A DNA stretch of 64,000 nt from Anaerolineaceae bacterium (GCA_016841445.1 JAENZD010000001.1:868001-932000); one strand, 5' to 3'; positions 53,786-63,765 are shown, counted from the stretch's first letter. Numbers and translations: made by a program. The notes: a model not told the origin generated them from the sequence alone.

Positions 53786-55231
53786 ATGACGTTTACTGAT
53801 CCAAACTTCCTTTATTTATTTTTCCCGATATTTTTCATCTTTTACTTCTTATCGAAAAATCAAGTAAAACCCATCATCATTCTTGTTTCAAGTATTTTTT
53901 TCTACGCAATTAACAACCTATTATATTTGCCATTTATATTATTCCTGATTTGGGGCAATCTATTTGTAGGCAAAAAAATCGCTCGTAATCAAAATGCTAA
54001 ACACAATTGGCCTTTGCTGATTGGTATTTTGGTTAATTTCAGTTTCCTTTTTCTTTTTAAATTCGCAAATATTGTCAGAGAGGGCTACCTGAGTAATTTT
54101 CATCTTCTTACAAACAGCCGTTTCATTCAAAACATCGTGATTCCTTTAGGATTCTCATATTTTACATTTCAAAACATTTCTTACCTAGTAGATATAAATA
54201 ATGAGGTTTGCCAGCCTGAATTAAAATTCGTGACCTACGCTAACTATACTTTATTCTTTCCAAAGATCTTTGTTGGCCCAATCATGCGGTATGGAAACAT
54301 GGTATTAGATATTGACCATCCGAAGGTGGATGTCTCGAGTGCCGCTGAAGGGATGAGAAGGTTTATCGTTGGCTTAGCCAAGAAAATCCTAATTGCAGAT
54401 ACTATCGCTAGAGCAATCAACCCAAGTTTTGATTTGGGATCACCTGAATTTTCCACAGGGATTGCCTGGTTCATGATTGTTGGATATTCAATTCAGCTTT
54501 ATTATGATTTCTCAGGTTTTACCGACATGGCAATAGGTATGGGGCAAATGATGGGGATCAATTTAGTGGAAAATTTCAATTTCCCTTATATAGCTGAAAG
54601 TATCACAGATTTTTGGCGACGCTGGCACATCTCTCTTTCCTCATGGGTCAGAGATTATATTTTCACACCGTTAGAGTTCAAACGGCGCAGGGTTAAATTC
54701 GCTCGGCAGCAAACGCATATCATATTGGCGTTCCTGGTTGTCGGTTTATGGCATGGGATGACGCCAAACTTCATTATTTGGGGGTTGCTCAATGGGACGT
54801 TCCTTGCTCTTGAAATGACATTTCTTGCAAAGATTCTTAAGAAAGTTTGGAAGCCAATTCGACATATTTATACAATGATCTTCCTTGTCATATCCTGGAC
54901 GATATTTCGATCTGACACTCTTGCATATGCAATTAATTTTTTAGGACGTTTAATTGGTCTTGGCGGTGAACCCGTTACTCTGCCCTTCCTTCTAATAAAT
55001 CCTTTGCCAATCATTGATCCCTCGGTGTGGTTGGTTTTGATCATTGGGATTTTATTTGCAATACCAAACATTCCTTTTGTGGTTGATAAATTTCGTTCAA
55101 GTCAGCCTAAAACAATGCTATTAAAGGTTGGGTATATTGCATATGACCTCGGACTGGTTTTCTTACTTATATTAAGTATCGCTTCTATGGTCAGTTCTAC
55201 TGCCGTACGAAATATATATGGCGGATTTTAG
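53786..55231 (+). CDS. MBOAT family O-acyltransferase (AlgI/DltB-like)
   Basis: A 481-residue integral membrane protein with about eleven TM segments. It has the family motif FWRRWHISLSSWVRDYIFTPL (about 274-294) and the catalytic His in VVGLWHGMTPNFIIWG (about 318-333). MBOAT proteins move an acyl group across the membrane onto an extracellular acceptor: AlgI for alginate acetylation, DltB for teichoic acid D-alanylation. Five bases separate it from an SGNH-type gene, then a ligase and a carrier protein, so this is the channel and transferase of a four-gene system. The acceptor is probably the glycan of the surrounding locus (inference). Confidence 0.93.
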   Translation: MTFTDPNFLYLFFPIFFIFYFLSKNQVKPIIILVSSIFFYAINNLLYLPFILFLIWGNLFVGKKIARNQNAKHNWPLLIGILVNFSFLFLFKFANIVREGYLSNFHLLTNSRFIQNIVIPLGFSYFTFQNISYLVDINNEVCQPELKFVTYANYTLFFPKIFVGPIMRYGNMVLDIDHPKVDVSSAAEGMRRFIVGLAKKILIADTIARAINPSFDLGSPEFSTGIAWFMIVGYSIQLYYDFSGFTDMAIGMGQMMGINLVENFNFPYIAESITDFWRRWHISLSSWVRDYIFTPLEFKRRRVKFARQQTHIILAFLVVGLWHGMTPNFIIWGLLNGTFLALEMTFLAKILKKVWKPIRHIYTMIFLVISWTIFRSDTLAYAINFLGRLIGLGGEPVTLPFLLINPLPIIDPSVWLVLIIGILFAIPNIPFVVDKFRSSQPKTMLLKVGYIAYDLGLVFLLILSIASMVSSTAVRNIYGGF

Positions 55232-55236
55232 TTAAA

Positions 55237-56715
55237 GTGAAAAAGGAAATATTGATTTTGTCAAGGATTAACGAATTACTGGTGCAATTTCTGGAAAAGA
55301 GTCACTTTCGGTTACTTCTGAGCGCAATTGGAGGCGCGTCAAGTGCTTTTGCTTTAGCTGTTAACCTATCCATTTTCTGGGCCATCGGACGGCTAGCTAA
55401 AATTGTTTTTATTCTTATCGGATCACTCCTTTTTTCATTAATATTTTTTTATCTATTGAGAATTATAATTATTATTTTGAAAGAGAAAGACAATGCATTT
55501 AATAATTTAAGATACATCTTTTCGGTTGTGATTACATTAACGGCAGGTACATTAATTTGGAAATATTATTCAATCGCGGCCCCAGTTAAATGGATTCTTG
55601 GCTTAGGTATACATTTTGAGAAAGCTGCTGTAATTGTGTCTGGGCTTCTTCTCTTTCCGGTTTTGGGATTTATACTTCCCAATTTATTTCGAAATAGTTT
55701 AATTAGATCTGCAAAGAATTTTGTTGATACATTAAATTATACGCATTATCAGGCTTCCTTTATTGGATTTATCATTGTGTTTCTGGGTGTCTTTTGGATA
55801 TTATCGCAGGGTTATTTAGGTTTGTTCCGGGGTATGTCAGTGGGGAATAATATGATGGCTTTTTATGCCTGGACAAAATATCAACTCGGGGATGAATTAT
55901 TTCCGTATGTAATTCGAAGCGATGAAAATTGGATGATATTTGCTGATACTGAAAGTATCCCGGATTTTCAAAACACATGGCCATTTACCTCGGATGAACT
56001 TCAATTAATCGAGACGCGATTGATAAATTTCAATAACTACCTTGCTAATAAAGGGACTGAACTTTATATCATTTTTCCACCGAATAAAAACACCATCTAT
56101 CCTGAGTATATGCCCGAAGAAATTCCAGTATTGGGAGAAAAATCACGAATGGATCAGGTTGTTGAAATTTTCAAGCAGCATCCTGAGATAAATTATATTG
56201 ATTTAGAGCGAATTTTCTTGGAAGAGCGGAACTATAAACAGGTTTATTATGCAACAGATTCTCATTGGAATAATTGGGGAACATTTACTGCTTATTCGGG
56301 TTTAATAAACTCCATTAGTGAAGACTACCCTGAAATCCAGCCCCATGCCTACGAATATTTTAATTTGCCTCCCAGCACATTAAGAGTTGGTGATATTGCT
56401 AACTTGCCTATTTTAGATATTAAGGAAGAATTCTCTCAATCATTACCTTTTCATCCAGAGGATTTTTCATCATGGACAGGAGTGGATTTTGAGAGATTTT
56501 TACAGATGAATTCTGTTGGACCCAGATTGATCATGTTTCACGACTCATTTGGCTATAATTTGATTCCATTATTAATTGAACATTTCAGTTACAGTTCATT
56601 TATTCATGGATGGATCATTGATCCGATGGTCATTGAGGCAGAACAACCTGATATCGTTATCTTTGAAATTACGGAGCGAAAGCTCTATTATTTAATGCAA
56701 ATTCCAGATTTATGA
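55237..56715 (+). CDS. Polytopic SGNH/AlgJ-like protein
   Basis: A 492-residue protein starting at GTG. The first half (about 15-200) has around six TM segments, unlike AlgJ or DltD, which have one N-terminal anchor. The C-terminal extracytoplasmic half carries an AlgJ/AlgX-like SGNH hydrolase fold with the Asp-His pair in YATDSHWNNWG (about 338-346) and the nucleophile region FHDSFGYN (Ser near 435). It probably transfers or handles the acyl group delivered by the MBOAT protein. It lies between the MBOAT gene (five-base gap) and the ligase gene (four-base ATGA overlap), so translation is coupled. Confidence 0.8.
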   Translation: MKKEILILSRINELLVQFLEKSHFRLLLSAIGGASSAFALAVNLSIFWAIGRLAKIVFILIGSLLFSLIFFYLLRIIIIILKEKDNAFNNLRYIFSVVITLTAGTLIWKYYSIAAPVKWILGLGIHFEKAAVIVSGLLLFPVLGFILPNLFRNSLIRSAKNFVDTLNYTHYQASFIGFIIVFLGVFWILSQGYLGLFRGMSVGNNMMAFYAWTKYQLGDELFPYVIRSDENWMIFADTESIPDFQNTWPFTSDELQLIETRLINFNNYLANKGTELYIIFPPNKNTIYPEYMPEEIPVLGEKSRMDQVVEIFKQHPEINYIDLERIFLEERNYKQVYYATDSHWNNWGTFTAYSGLINSISEDYPEIQPHAYEYFNLPPSTLRVGDIANLPILDIKEEFSQSLPFHPEDFSSWTGVDFERFLQMNSVGPRLIMFHDSFGYNLIPLLIEHFSYSSFIHGWIIDPMVIEAEQPDIVIFEITERKLYYLMQIPDL

Positions 56716-58364
56716 GAGCAAAAATGTTAAACGATTATGCAAAGATCTTTACGCAAGCCGAAAATTATAATATCGCATACTTGTGTTCGGGATACCAATG
56801 TGATTTAGGTTTTGGAAGCCGGGTTGCATTTAGATGGGTCTTCCCTGATCGCAGCCTTTTGAATATCACATTTGCTGAGCTTGAGGAAGACAGTAATCGT
56901 TGTGCCAATATGCTCTTGGATTTGAACGTAATTAAAGGCGATCCTGTCTTCACCTTTCTTCCAAAGCAACCCAGCTTATATAGTTTCTTCCTCGGCATAT
57001 TGAAAATTAATGCGATCGCTTGTGTTTTATTCTCGAATTTCGGTGAAGAAGCGCTGATGGATAGGTTGGGTGACAGCAAAGCAAAAATTCTCTTAACCAA
57101 TAAGGGATTCTTGCGAAAAGTAAAATCAATTTGGGATTCACTCCCAGAGCTTGAAAAGATTATCGTTGTTGATATTGAAGAACAAGAGTCTGAGAGGGTG
57201 TTGAGCTATCAGAAATTGTTAGGAAGCTCCAGTTTGAATTTAACGATTCCGCCTACAGTTCCGGATACACCTTCCGTTATTCATTATACATCTGGATCCA
57301 CAGGAAAACCCAAGGGAGTATTGCATGTCCATAGGAGTATTATCAGCCAAGTAAAAACCTTCCGAGAAATTTTAAGTGTCGAAGATGGGGACATATTCTG
57401 GTGCACCGCTGATCCTGGTTGGGTAACAGGTGTTTCGTATGGAATTATTGCACCTTTGAGCCAGGGGATAACACAAATACAATATTCCGGGACATTCAAT
57501 GCGGAAATATGGTTTGAAATCCTACAAAACGAGAAGGTGAATATTTGGTATACCGCACCAACGGCTTTGCGAATGTTGATGCAGGAGGACACATCCCTCT
57601 TTGCCAAATTTGATCTCTCCCCGCTTAAATTTATTTTTAGTGTAGGTGAACCGCTAAATCCATCAGTTATCGATTGGGCTCGCTCTATTCTTCATAAAGA
57701 TGTATATGATACCTGGTTTCAGACGGAGACCGGTGCGATTATGATTGCTAACCGACCTGGAATGGAGGTTAGACCGGGGTCGATGGGAAAGCCTTATGAA
57801 ATTACTGCGATAATTCTTGACGAACAAAATCTTCCTGTGCCGCCCCGACAGCAAGGACGATTATGTTTGGAACCAGGTTGGCCATCTATGTTCATTTGTT
57901 ATTTGAATAAAGAAAGTGTCTATCGTCAGAAATTTGCCAGCGGATATTATGAGACTGGTGACCTTGCCTATAAGGATGAAAATGGATATTTTTGGTTTTT
58001 TGGCAGGGGAGATGATGTCATCAATACATCTGGACATTTGGTTGGCCCCTTTGAAATTGAAAGTGCTCTTCTCGAATTGGATGAAGTCGCTGAAGCTGGT
58101 GTGATTGGGGCACCTGATGAATTGATGTACGAGAAAGTCGTAGCGTATATTTCTTTGAAGCAAGATATTAGTTGGACACGTAGCCTGGAAATCAAGTTAA
58201 GACTTCATGTCTCCAACAAGCTTTCATCTATAGCTACCCCCCAGGAGTTTGTGATAGTAGAACGAATTCCAAAAAATAAAAGTGGTAAAATATTACGCCG
58301 GCTGCTCAAAGCCTGGTATACCGGAGAAGACGTCGGAGATGTTTCGACTTTAGAGAGTGAATAA
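56712..58364 (+). CDS. AcsA-like AMP-forming acyl-CoA/ACP ligase
   Basis: Adenylates a short carboxylic acid and loads it on CoA or on the adjacent carrier protein; 550 residues, cytosolic. It resembles B. subtilis-type AcsA over most of its length: HYTSGSTGKPKGVLHVH (A3), WCTADPGWVTGVSYG, SVGEPLNPSVIDWA, DTWFQTETGAIM (A5), ETGDLAYKDENGYFWFFGRGDDVINTSGH (A7-A8) and KNKSGKILRR (A10 Lys). In acetyl-CoA synthetases the A5 block usually reads TWWQTE or TWWMTE, and the second Trp lines the acetyl pocket; here it is Phe, so a slightly larger acid may be used. It overlaps the SGNH gene by four bases. Confidence 0.88.
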   Translation: MRAKMLNDYAKIFTQAENYNIAYLCSGYQCDLGFGSRVAFRWVFPDRSLLNITFAELEEDSNRCANMLLDLNVIKGDPVFTFLPKQPSLYSFFLGILKINAIACVLFSNFGEEALMDRLGDSKAKILLTNKGFLRKVKSIWDSLPELEKIIVVDIEEQESERVLSYQKLLGSSSLNLTIPPTVPDTPSVIHYTSGSTGKPKGVLHVHRSIISQVKTFREILSVEDGDIFWCTADPGWVTGVSYGIIAPLSQGITQIQYSGTFNAEIWFEILQNEKVNIWYTAPTALRMLMQEDTSLFAKFDLSPLKFIFSVGEPLNPSVIDWARSILHKDVYDTWFQTETGAIMIANRPGMEVRPGSMGKPYEITAIILDEQNLPVPPRQQGRLCLEPGWPSMFICYLNKESVYRQKFASGYYETGDLAYKDENGYFWFFGRGDDVINTSGHLVGPFEIESALLELDEVAEAGVIGAPDELMYEKVVAYISLKQDISWTRSLEIKLRLHVSNKLSSIATPQEFVIVERIPKNKSGKILRRLLKAWYTGEDVGDVSTLESE

Positions 58365-58365
58365 C

Positions 58366-58605
58366 ATGATTGAGGTTTACGAAAAACTAAATGAAATTTT
58401 CAGGGAAGTTTTTGACAATCCTACACTAATTGTTAATCCCGGTACAACGGCTGATGATATCGAAGAATGGGATTCTTTTTCTCATATAAACTTGATCATG
58501 ATGATCGAGATAAAGTTTGGGATTGAATTCAAGCAAAAAGAAGTCATGCGTTTCAAGAATGTAGGAGATATGGCAGAAAGTATCCAATCGAAGATAAAAT
58601 TTTAA
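58366..58605 (+). CDS. Acyl carrier protein
   Basis: A 79-residue acidic carrier protein. Its phosphopantetheine site is D36-S37-F38 in IEEWDSFSHINLIMMIE, a DSF variant of the usual DSL. It follows the ligase stop by one base; ATG 58366 is preferred, although a GTG at 58357 overlapping the ligase gene is possible. In Dlt systems the carrier (DltC) receives the acyl group from the ligase and docks with the MBOAT protein. Position and size fit that role here. It ends the operon. Confidence 0.9.
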   Translation: MIEVYEKLNEIFREVFDNPTLIVNPGTTADDIEEWDSFSHINLIMMIEIKFGIEFKQKEVMRFKNVGDMAESIQSKIKF

Positions 58606-58683
58606 TGGTCTGAGATATTCGGCATAGTGTTTTCTTAGGTGAAGCGCCATATTTCAATTGTAGAAGTGGGAATAATGAATTTG

Positions 58684-59598
58684 TTATCCCATACTCCTAA
58701 AAGCGCGAGTAATCCCCTCTTGTAAGCCAATTCTTGGTTCCCAACCCAAATATGTCTTTGCCATTGAAATATCCAAAACATTGCTCGGAACATCAAAACA
58801 GCGGCTGGGCAAATAATTAATTTTCAGTGGTACCTTCAAAATCGTTCGGATCGTTTCTGTAATATCATTGATGCTGTGTCCCTTACCTGAACCAATATTT
58901 AAGATTCTTGGTTCGTCTTTATAGCTCGCAGCCTGCACAAATGCGCGGGCTACATCTCCAACGTACACATAATCACGTATCGCTGATCCATCTCCCCAAA
59001 CGGTTATCTCTTCATTTTGAATAGCTTTATCCAGAAAAGCGCCAATCAAGCCCTGTTCGCCATTCGTGGGTTGTCTCTCGCCATATGCGTTGCCAATTCT
59101 CAAAATACAGTAGTTGACGTCGTATAAAGTCCAGTATAAGTGAAGATATTTTTCATTTGTTAACTTTGTAATACCATATGAACAGATTGGATTTTTAGGA
59201 TGAGTTTCCTTTATAGGAACTTCTTTTGGTATTCCATAGATGGTTCCCCCTGAAGAAGGGTAGATGACCTTCTTCCCTGGCATCTCTCGGAGAAGGTCTA
59301 ATAAATTAATGAAGCTTATAACGTTCGTTTGAATATCATATTGAGGATTTTGATTTGAAATTTTGGGTAGGGTTGTATAAACCAGATTGATAATGACATC
59401 ATTGTTTTGCACGATATCCCCAAGATTATCAATATTACTGAATTCACCTGTAACTATTTTTGCTTTTCTGTTCCTTGAAATATCCAGGTATTCAGCAGTT
59501 TCCAAATCAAAAATCGTGACATCGTTACCTGAGCTTAAAAATGCTTCACTGATATGGGAGCCCAGAAATCCTCCACCACCTAAAATGCAAACCTTCAT
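58684..59598 (-). CDS. NAD-dependent epimerase/dehydratase (GalE/WbiB-like)
   Basis: Extended short-chain dehydrogenase acting on a nucleotide sugar, 304 residues. The NAD-binding motif is CILGGGGFLGSHI (about 4-16), the catalytic Tyr-Lys pair is in CSYGITK and the Ser/Thr region in YPSSGGTIYG. The C-terminal block RDYVYVGDVARAFVQA is typical of UDP-sugar epimerases. The ATG overlaps the preceding stop by four bases (ATGA), so it is coupled to the RgpF-type glycosyltransferase. It supplies an activated sugar for the locus; which one is not determinable. Confidence 0.9.
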   Translation of the reverse strand: MKVCILGGGGFLGSHISEAFLSSGNDVTIFDLETAEYLDISRNRKAKIVTGEFSNIDNLGDIVQNNDVIINLVYTTLPKISNQNPQYDIQTNVISFINLLDLLREMPGKKVIYPSSGGTIYGIPKEVPIKETHPKNPICSYGITKLTNEKYLHLYWTLYDVNYCILRIGNAYGERQPTNGEQGLIGAFLDKAIQNEEITVWGDGSAIRDYVYVGDVARAFVQAASYKDEPRILNIGSGKGHSINDITETIRTILKVPLKINYLPSRCFDVPSNVLDISMAKTYLGWEPRIGLQEGITRAFRSMG

Positions 59599-62174
59599 CG
59601 CGAAATTCCTTCTACATTTGTTAAAACATTATGGTAACCCATTTTATTGGAAACGAACGGTAACAACCGTTCAATTGCATGCAAAATTGTACCATCATAT
59701 GGAACGGGTTCCTCAGGGTAATCCCCATAATCAAGGTTTAGGTCAAAAAGCGGACTGATGGCATCGACTCTGGCCCAAAACATCGTTCCCACCGGAAAAT
59801 TAAAATGCCTTGGTAAATCAGTAATTCCCAGGCGGGTTGCCATGGATGTTGCTATTTGTTTGTTGTTTCCCCATCCAACAATATTTGGTTCATCGGGAAA
59901 CACTAGACCGATCGAAGAATCATGAACCATATTTGCGAATATGATATCCGCCATCTTTGCTTTTCCCCCGATCAGGTTTTCTAGCAAGAAATTCCGCCAC
60001 AACTTAAGATAGACATCATCCAGTGAGAGTGTATTTTTTGTATGAATGTGTCCAATAATTTCATAATTTCTTTGAATATTTTTCCCGAATTGAGTAAAAA
60101 ATGGGCCAATATCTCTACCTGTGTTTGGAACTGTAGCGACATCGACGACTAATCCTTTGTAATTTCTGAGAATTTTTGCGGTTTTTCCTGGCGAAATATT
60201 CGCAGGAATGCTGATCAATAGGTCGGGATGGACGTTGTTTTGATTTAACCGCTCCAGTATTTCCGGTAGGAGGTCAATATAGAAAGCATGAATATGAAGG
60301 CCAATTTTCGTATGATCATGGCTATCATTTGATGTGCTGTTTTCAGTAAGTAGAGGGTAAGACCAAGGTCCTTCAAGTTGTTCATGACGAATATAATCAG
60401 CTAAAGGATCAGCATTACTCTCTAAATGAGGTTTGTTATCAAGATAAATTCCGGGATGAAATCCAGGGAAGAGTTTGCGTCTCGAGATTCCTGACGCCCA
60501 AGAACGGACATAATGAGATAATGCAGTTGAAGGCGAAATGTGCGGTGAAAGGAAAAAGTCCATTCTCGCGAGTCCCGAGTTCTTTATGGTTGATAGGTCT
60601 TTCTTTTCCTGATTTGCAGTTTTCCCCAATGACAAGCCAATATTTTCCAGTTCTTTGACATATGTTTCCATATTAAATTCATCAACAGCAATTTGATATG
60701 ATTTTTCTCCAATATCATACCGAAGGGAGTCCGATTCAATTAAATTCTGGATTTTTTCACTGATATCATCGATATCCAAATAGGGGGCTACGCAATACTT
60801 TTCCAGTCCACCATTTTTCAGGATTTCTGCTATACCTGTGGCTTGATCGAAGCAAAGGACTGGTTTTTTATGAAACATTGCATCGATTGCCACATTTGGC
60901 AAGGGGTCTAATCTTGAGCTTATCAGCAATACCTCTGCAGCCTGGTAGGCTTTTCCAATATCTGACATGCTTTCAATTATTGAAACAATATCATCCAATC
61001 CTGATCGATGGATTTGCTCAGCCAGATATGCAGAATAAGTTACATCATTTATGGGATCATATCCATCACCAATCCAAAGGAATTTAACATCCTTTATTTT
61101 CTCTGCTGTTTTTGCCGCACACGCGATGAATAGGTCGATTCCTTTCCTAAGATGTACAAAGCCTACCCCTAAGACAATAGGTGATTTAGAAGGTTTATTA
61201 ACTACATCCATCAAATTTTCAAATTGGTTATCTCCGTTTTTAAGATGCTGAATATTTTTTGGTAGGCGCGGAATATCGCATTTGCCTTGAGGAATAATTT
61301 CAACCTGTTTTTGAGCAAGTGTAGGGTGTACCATGAGTGCGTTTTCGTACGTGATTGATGTTGAGTAAATTGTCACATATGACCACAAAGATGCTTCAAG
61401 GAAAGCATACATTGGTTGTGTATATGCTGCAAACTCATGAATTAAATGGATCGTGGGAACAAATCTGCTTGATAACGGCTTAAGAAAGGCTCGAGATTCG
61501 ATTGAATTAATAATTGCGAATTTTATACTATACTTCTGTAAAATATTATCTATAATCTCTTCTAAAAGCGAATAATTAAAAAGGCTATGGGTTGGTGGAG
61601 AGATAACGAGTGTGGATGTTTCCCTGAATATTTCAAAAAGATCACCACTTTTAAGTAGAATAGATATAACATTGAAATTCTGTTTCAATCTTTGGGCAAT
61701 ATTAAGACTTAATAAAGGAGCACCTGTCAGTGATGCTTCGTGGCTAACAACTAAGACGGTAGGACAGCTGTTTTTGAATCGTGCTTTTCCTTTGATAAAG
61801 TAAGTTTTTGCCTCATTAATTGTTATCTTGATTAATCCCTTTGTTTTATCCACCTCATCGTGTGAAACAAATCTTTTTGATTTTTCTTCTTCATTAGGAA
61901 AACGGCCTTCTTTAATTCCAAATATTAGATAGTGTACCAGCGGATTGAATTCTGAGTTGTTTACATCCTTATAAGTGTTTAGGTACCATGAGCTATTAAA
62001 ATTTTGGCTAGGATTAAAACCTTCAAATCCTCCTTTAACGAGAAAGTGCTTTAATGGATCAACTAAATTGTGATCAAGATCTTTATTTTTTTCTAAATAG
62101 AAAGATTTATCGAAAAATCCACTTTTCTTAATTAAGAAATAATAATATAGGAATTTGAGAAGTCTTTTTACCAT
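59595..62174 (-). CDS. Glycosyltransferase (GT4) fused to rhamnan-synthesis RgpF domain
   Basis: An 859-residue protein. An N-terminal region (about 1-110) with the KGGFEGFNPSQNFNSSWYL repeat-like pattern is followed by a GT4 domain (about 135-510: VLVVSHEASLTGAPLLSLNIAQ, VLGVGFVHLRKGIDLFI, LLISSRLDPLPNVAIDAM). The C-terminal RgpF domain (about 615-850: LHIHAFYIDLLPEILERL, VVDVATVPNTGRDIGPF, IGHIHTKNTLSL) follows. RgpF domains occur in rhamnose-glucose polysaccharide assembly. Translationally coupled to the epimerase. A rhamnose-containing surface glycan is a reasonable inference. Confidence 0.9.
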   Translation of the reverse strand: MVKRLLKFLYYYFLIKKSGFFDKSFYLEKNKDLDHNLVDPLKHFLVKGGFEGFNPSQNFNSSWYLNTYKDVNNSEFNPLVHYLIFGIKEGRFPNEEEKSKRFVSHDEVDKTKGLIKITINEAKTYFIKGKARFKNSCPTVLVVSHEASLTGAPLLSLNIAQRLKQNFNVISILLKSGDLFEIFRETSTLVISPPTHSLFNYSLLEEIIDNILQKYSIKFAIINSIESRAFLKPLSSRFVPTIHLIHEFAAYTQPMYAFLEASLWSYVTIYSTSITYENALMVHPTLAQKQVEIIPQGKCDIPRLPKNIQHLKNGDNQFENLMDVVNKPSKSPIVLGVGFVHLRKGIDLFIACAAKTAEKIKDVKFLWIGDGYDPINDVTYSAYLAEQIHRSGLDDIVSIIESMSDIGKAYQAAEVLLISSRLDPLPNVAIDAMFHKKPVLCFDQATGIAEILKNGGLEKYCVAPYLDIDDISEKIQNLIESDSLRYDIGEKSYQIAVDEFNMETYVKELENIGLSLGKTANQEKKDLSTIKNSGLARMDFFLSPHISPSTALSHYVRSWASGISRRKLFPGFHPGIYLDNKPHLESNADPLADYIRHEQLEGPWSYPLLTENSTSNDSHDHTKIGLHIHAFYIDLLPEILERLNQNNVHPDLLISIPANISPGKTAKILRNYKGLVVDVATVPNTGRDIGPFFTQFGKNIQRNYEIIGHIHTKNTLSLDDVYLKLWRNFLLENLIGGKAKMADIIFANMVHDSSIGLVFPDEPNIVGWGNNKQIATSMATRLGITDLPRHFNFPVGTMFWARVDAISPLFDLNLDYGDYPEEPVPYDGTILHAIERLLPFVSNKMGYHNVLTNVEGISR

Positions 62175-62500
62175 GCTATCCGTTTAGATCATTCAATGTT
62201 ATTTAAATATTATCAGGACAAGTATGTATTTTGAAAAGTTCAAACAATAATATCATAACTTTCTTAATAGTATTGTCCATGATGCTGCATTCTTTCTTTG
62301 CAAATTATCCTTGATTTTCGCCATTTTCGCAATTCTCAATCCCGTCTTCAGAAACCTGATGTTCTAAATTTTCATTCTTGCAAGGTTGAAAATTACGGAA
62401 GAAAAACTGTTTTTGATGTTATTCGGGTAATGGCCTAAACGATAGAATTGCAATTATGCCGAAAAGAATAATTAGAAAAGTATTCACTTTTAGAAAAGGC
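62175..62500. other. Intergenic stretch, no recognised feature
   Basis: About 325 AT-rich bases upstream of the GT4-RgpF gene and downstream of the GT2 gene at 62501. It must contain the promoter for the former. I see no credible small gene, terminator stem or palindrome. Confidence 0.4.
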
Positions 62501-63625
62501 TTAAACCTTTGATGTTATCTTTTCCATTGCCCTCCTTAATAGATACCAAAAGGATTTCCTTTTAAGCTGTGCTACCCGAATCCTGAGCTGGTCCATTTCC
62601 TTGACCTGATTACTAAGTCGATTGATTTCCTCGATGGAAAATATATCATGATCCTTGGTTATTTCAACAAAGGCTTTTTTATTAAAGTTTTGGTGATCTT
62701 TTAGCAGTGATGCCCGCTGGGGGTCATTCAGCGCTTCAAACAGGAGATTCAAACCAAACAAATGTGCCTGCACAATTAGCCCATGTTCAACCGCCACTCT
62801 TCCCAAAGCGTATAGGAGGTCGGGGTTAGGATAACTCAGGTACTGTTCGGCTTCGGGGAAGACACACAGCAGGTCTTCCATACTTGCAAGGCTTTGATAA
62901 TTCTCGAGGACCTTCAAGAGTTCATATTGAAGACGAATTCGGGTATCTGGCCGGTTGCCGCTGGTGTTCGTTTCTGCCCGGTTGATTCTGAATTGCGTTA
63001 GCTTTTCAGGCAGGATGTGGATCTCATATTTTAAGCAAAATCGGACCCATAGATCAAAATCCGCAAGCTGGCCGAACCCATTCCGATAAATTTGGTCGTC
63101 GTAGCATGTCTTTCGAACCAGAACACTGGGATGACACAGTGCATTTCCCCAATCGAAGAAATAGCGCAGCCACTCAGACCGACTGCGGTTTGGCTGATCA
63201 AACTTCCCGTAATAGGGGTGGTTTTGATCAGCAAATTGCTCGCCGTTTTCTTCAATCAGCCTGACTTGGGTGAATACTGCGCTTATGGCTGGATGAGAAT
63301 CCAGGAAATCTACCTGTTTTTCGAGTTTGGATTCTTCCCATAGGTCATCGGAGTGATGTATAGCAATATATTCTCCTTTTGCCTTATCCTGAATTGCTTG
63401 TTTTAATGTCCCGCCTCTTTGGTTAATCTCATTACGAAATTTCCTAATTCGCGGGTCCTGGTAATTGGTTATCTTTTTCCATGACGAATCTGTTGAGCCA
63501 TCGTCCCAAATAATCAGTTCATAATCAGTGAAAGTTTGTCGCAAAACACTCTCGATGGAGGCGCAGATATACTTTTCATGGTTATAAGATGTCAGGATAA
63601 TCGAAACTTTAGGGTTTACATTCAT
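62501..63625 (-). CDS. Glycosyltransferase family 2 protein
   Basis: A 374-residue cytoplasmic enzyme. The GT2 fold is complete: VSIILTSYNHEKYICASIESVLRQTF, ELIIWDDGSTDSSW, IAIHHSDDLWEESKLEKQVDFL (DD motif) and a W-containing acceptor region (FGQLADFDLWVRFCLKYEI). A helical C-terminal third ends with a basic stretch (RKSFWYLLRRAMEK). No membrane segment. It continues the surface-glycan locus; the following 140-base gap separates it from the ATP-grasp gene. Confidence 0.9.
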   Translation of the reverse strand: MNVNPKVSIILTSYNHEKYICASIESVLRQTFTDYELIIWDDGSTDSSWKKITNYQDPRIRKFRNEINQRGGTLKQAIQDKAKGEYIAIHHSDDLWEESKLEKQVDFLDSHPAISAVFTQVRLIEENGEQFADQNHPYYGKFDQPNRSRSEWLRYFFDWGNALCHPSVLVRKTCYDDQIYRNGFGQLADFDLWVRFCLKYEIHILPEKLTQFRINRAETNTSGNRPDTRIRLQYELLKVLENYQSLASMEDLLCVFPEAEQYLSYPNPDLLYALGRVAVEHGLIVQAHLFGLNLLFEALNDPQRASLLKDHQNFNKKAFVEITKDHDIFSIEEINRLSNQVKEMDQLRIRVAQLKRKSFWYLLRRAMEKITSKV

Positions 63626-63765
63626 ATATTTAGTATGGTTTGATTAATAATGAGTTCAGAATTCATTCGAAAGAAAATGATTTGTTAACGTCAGATAATT
63701 ATAATTGAAGTTAAGGGACGAATCATTATATTAATATATTTTGTTAATGATCAGCTTCTGGTAAG

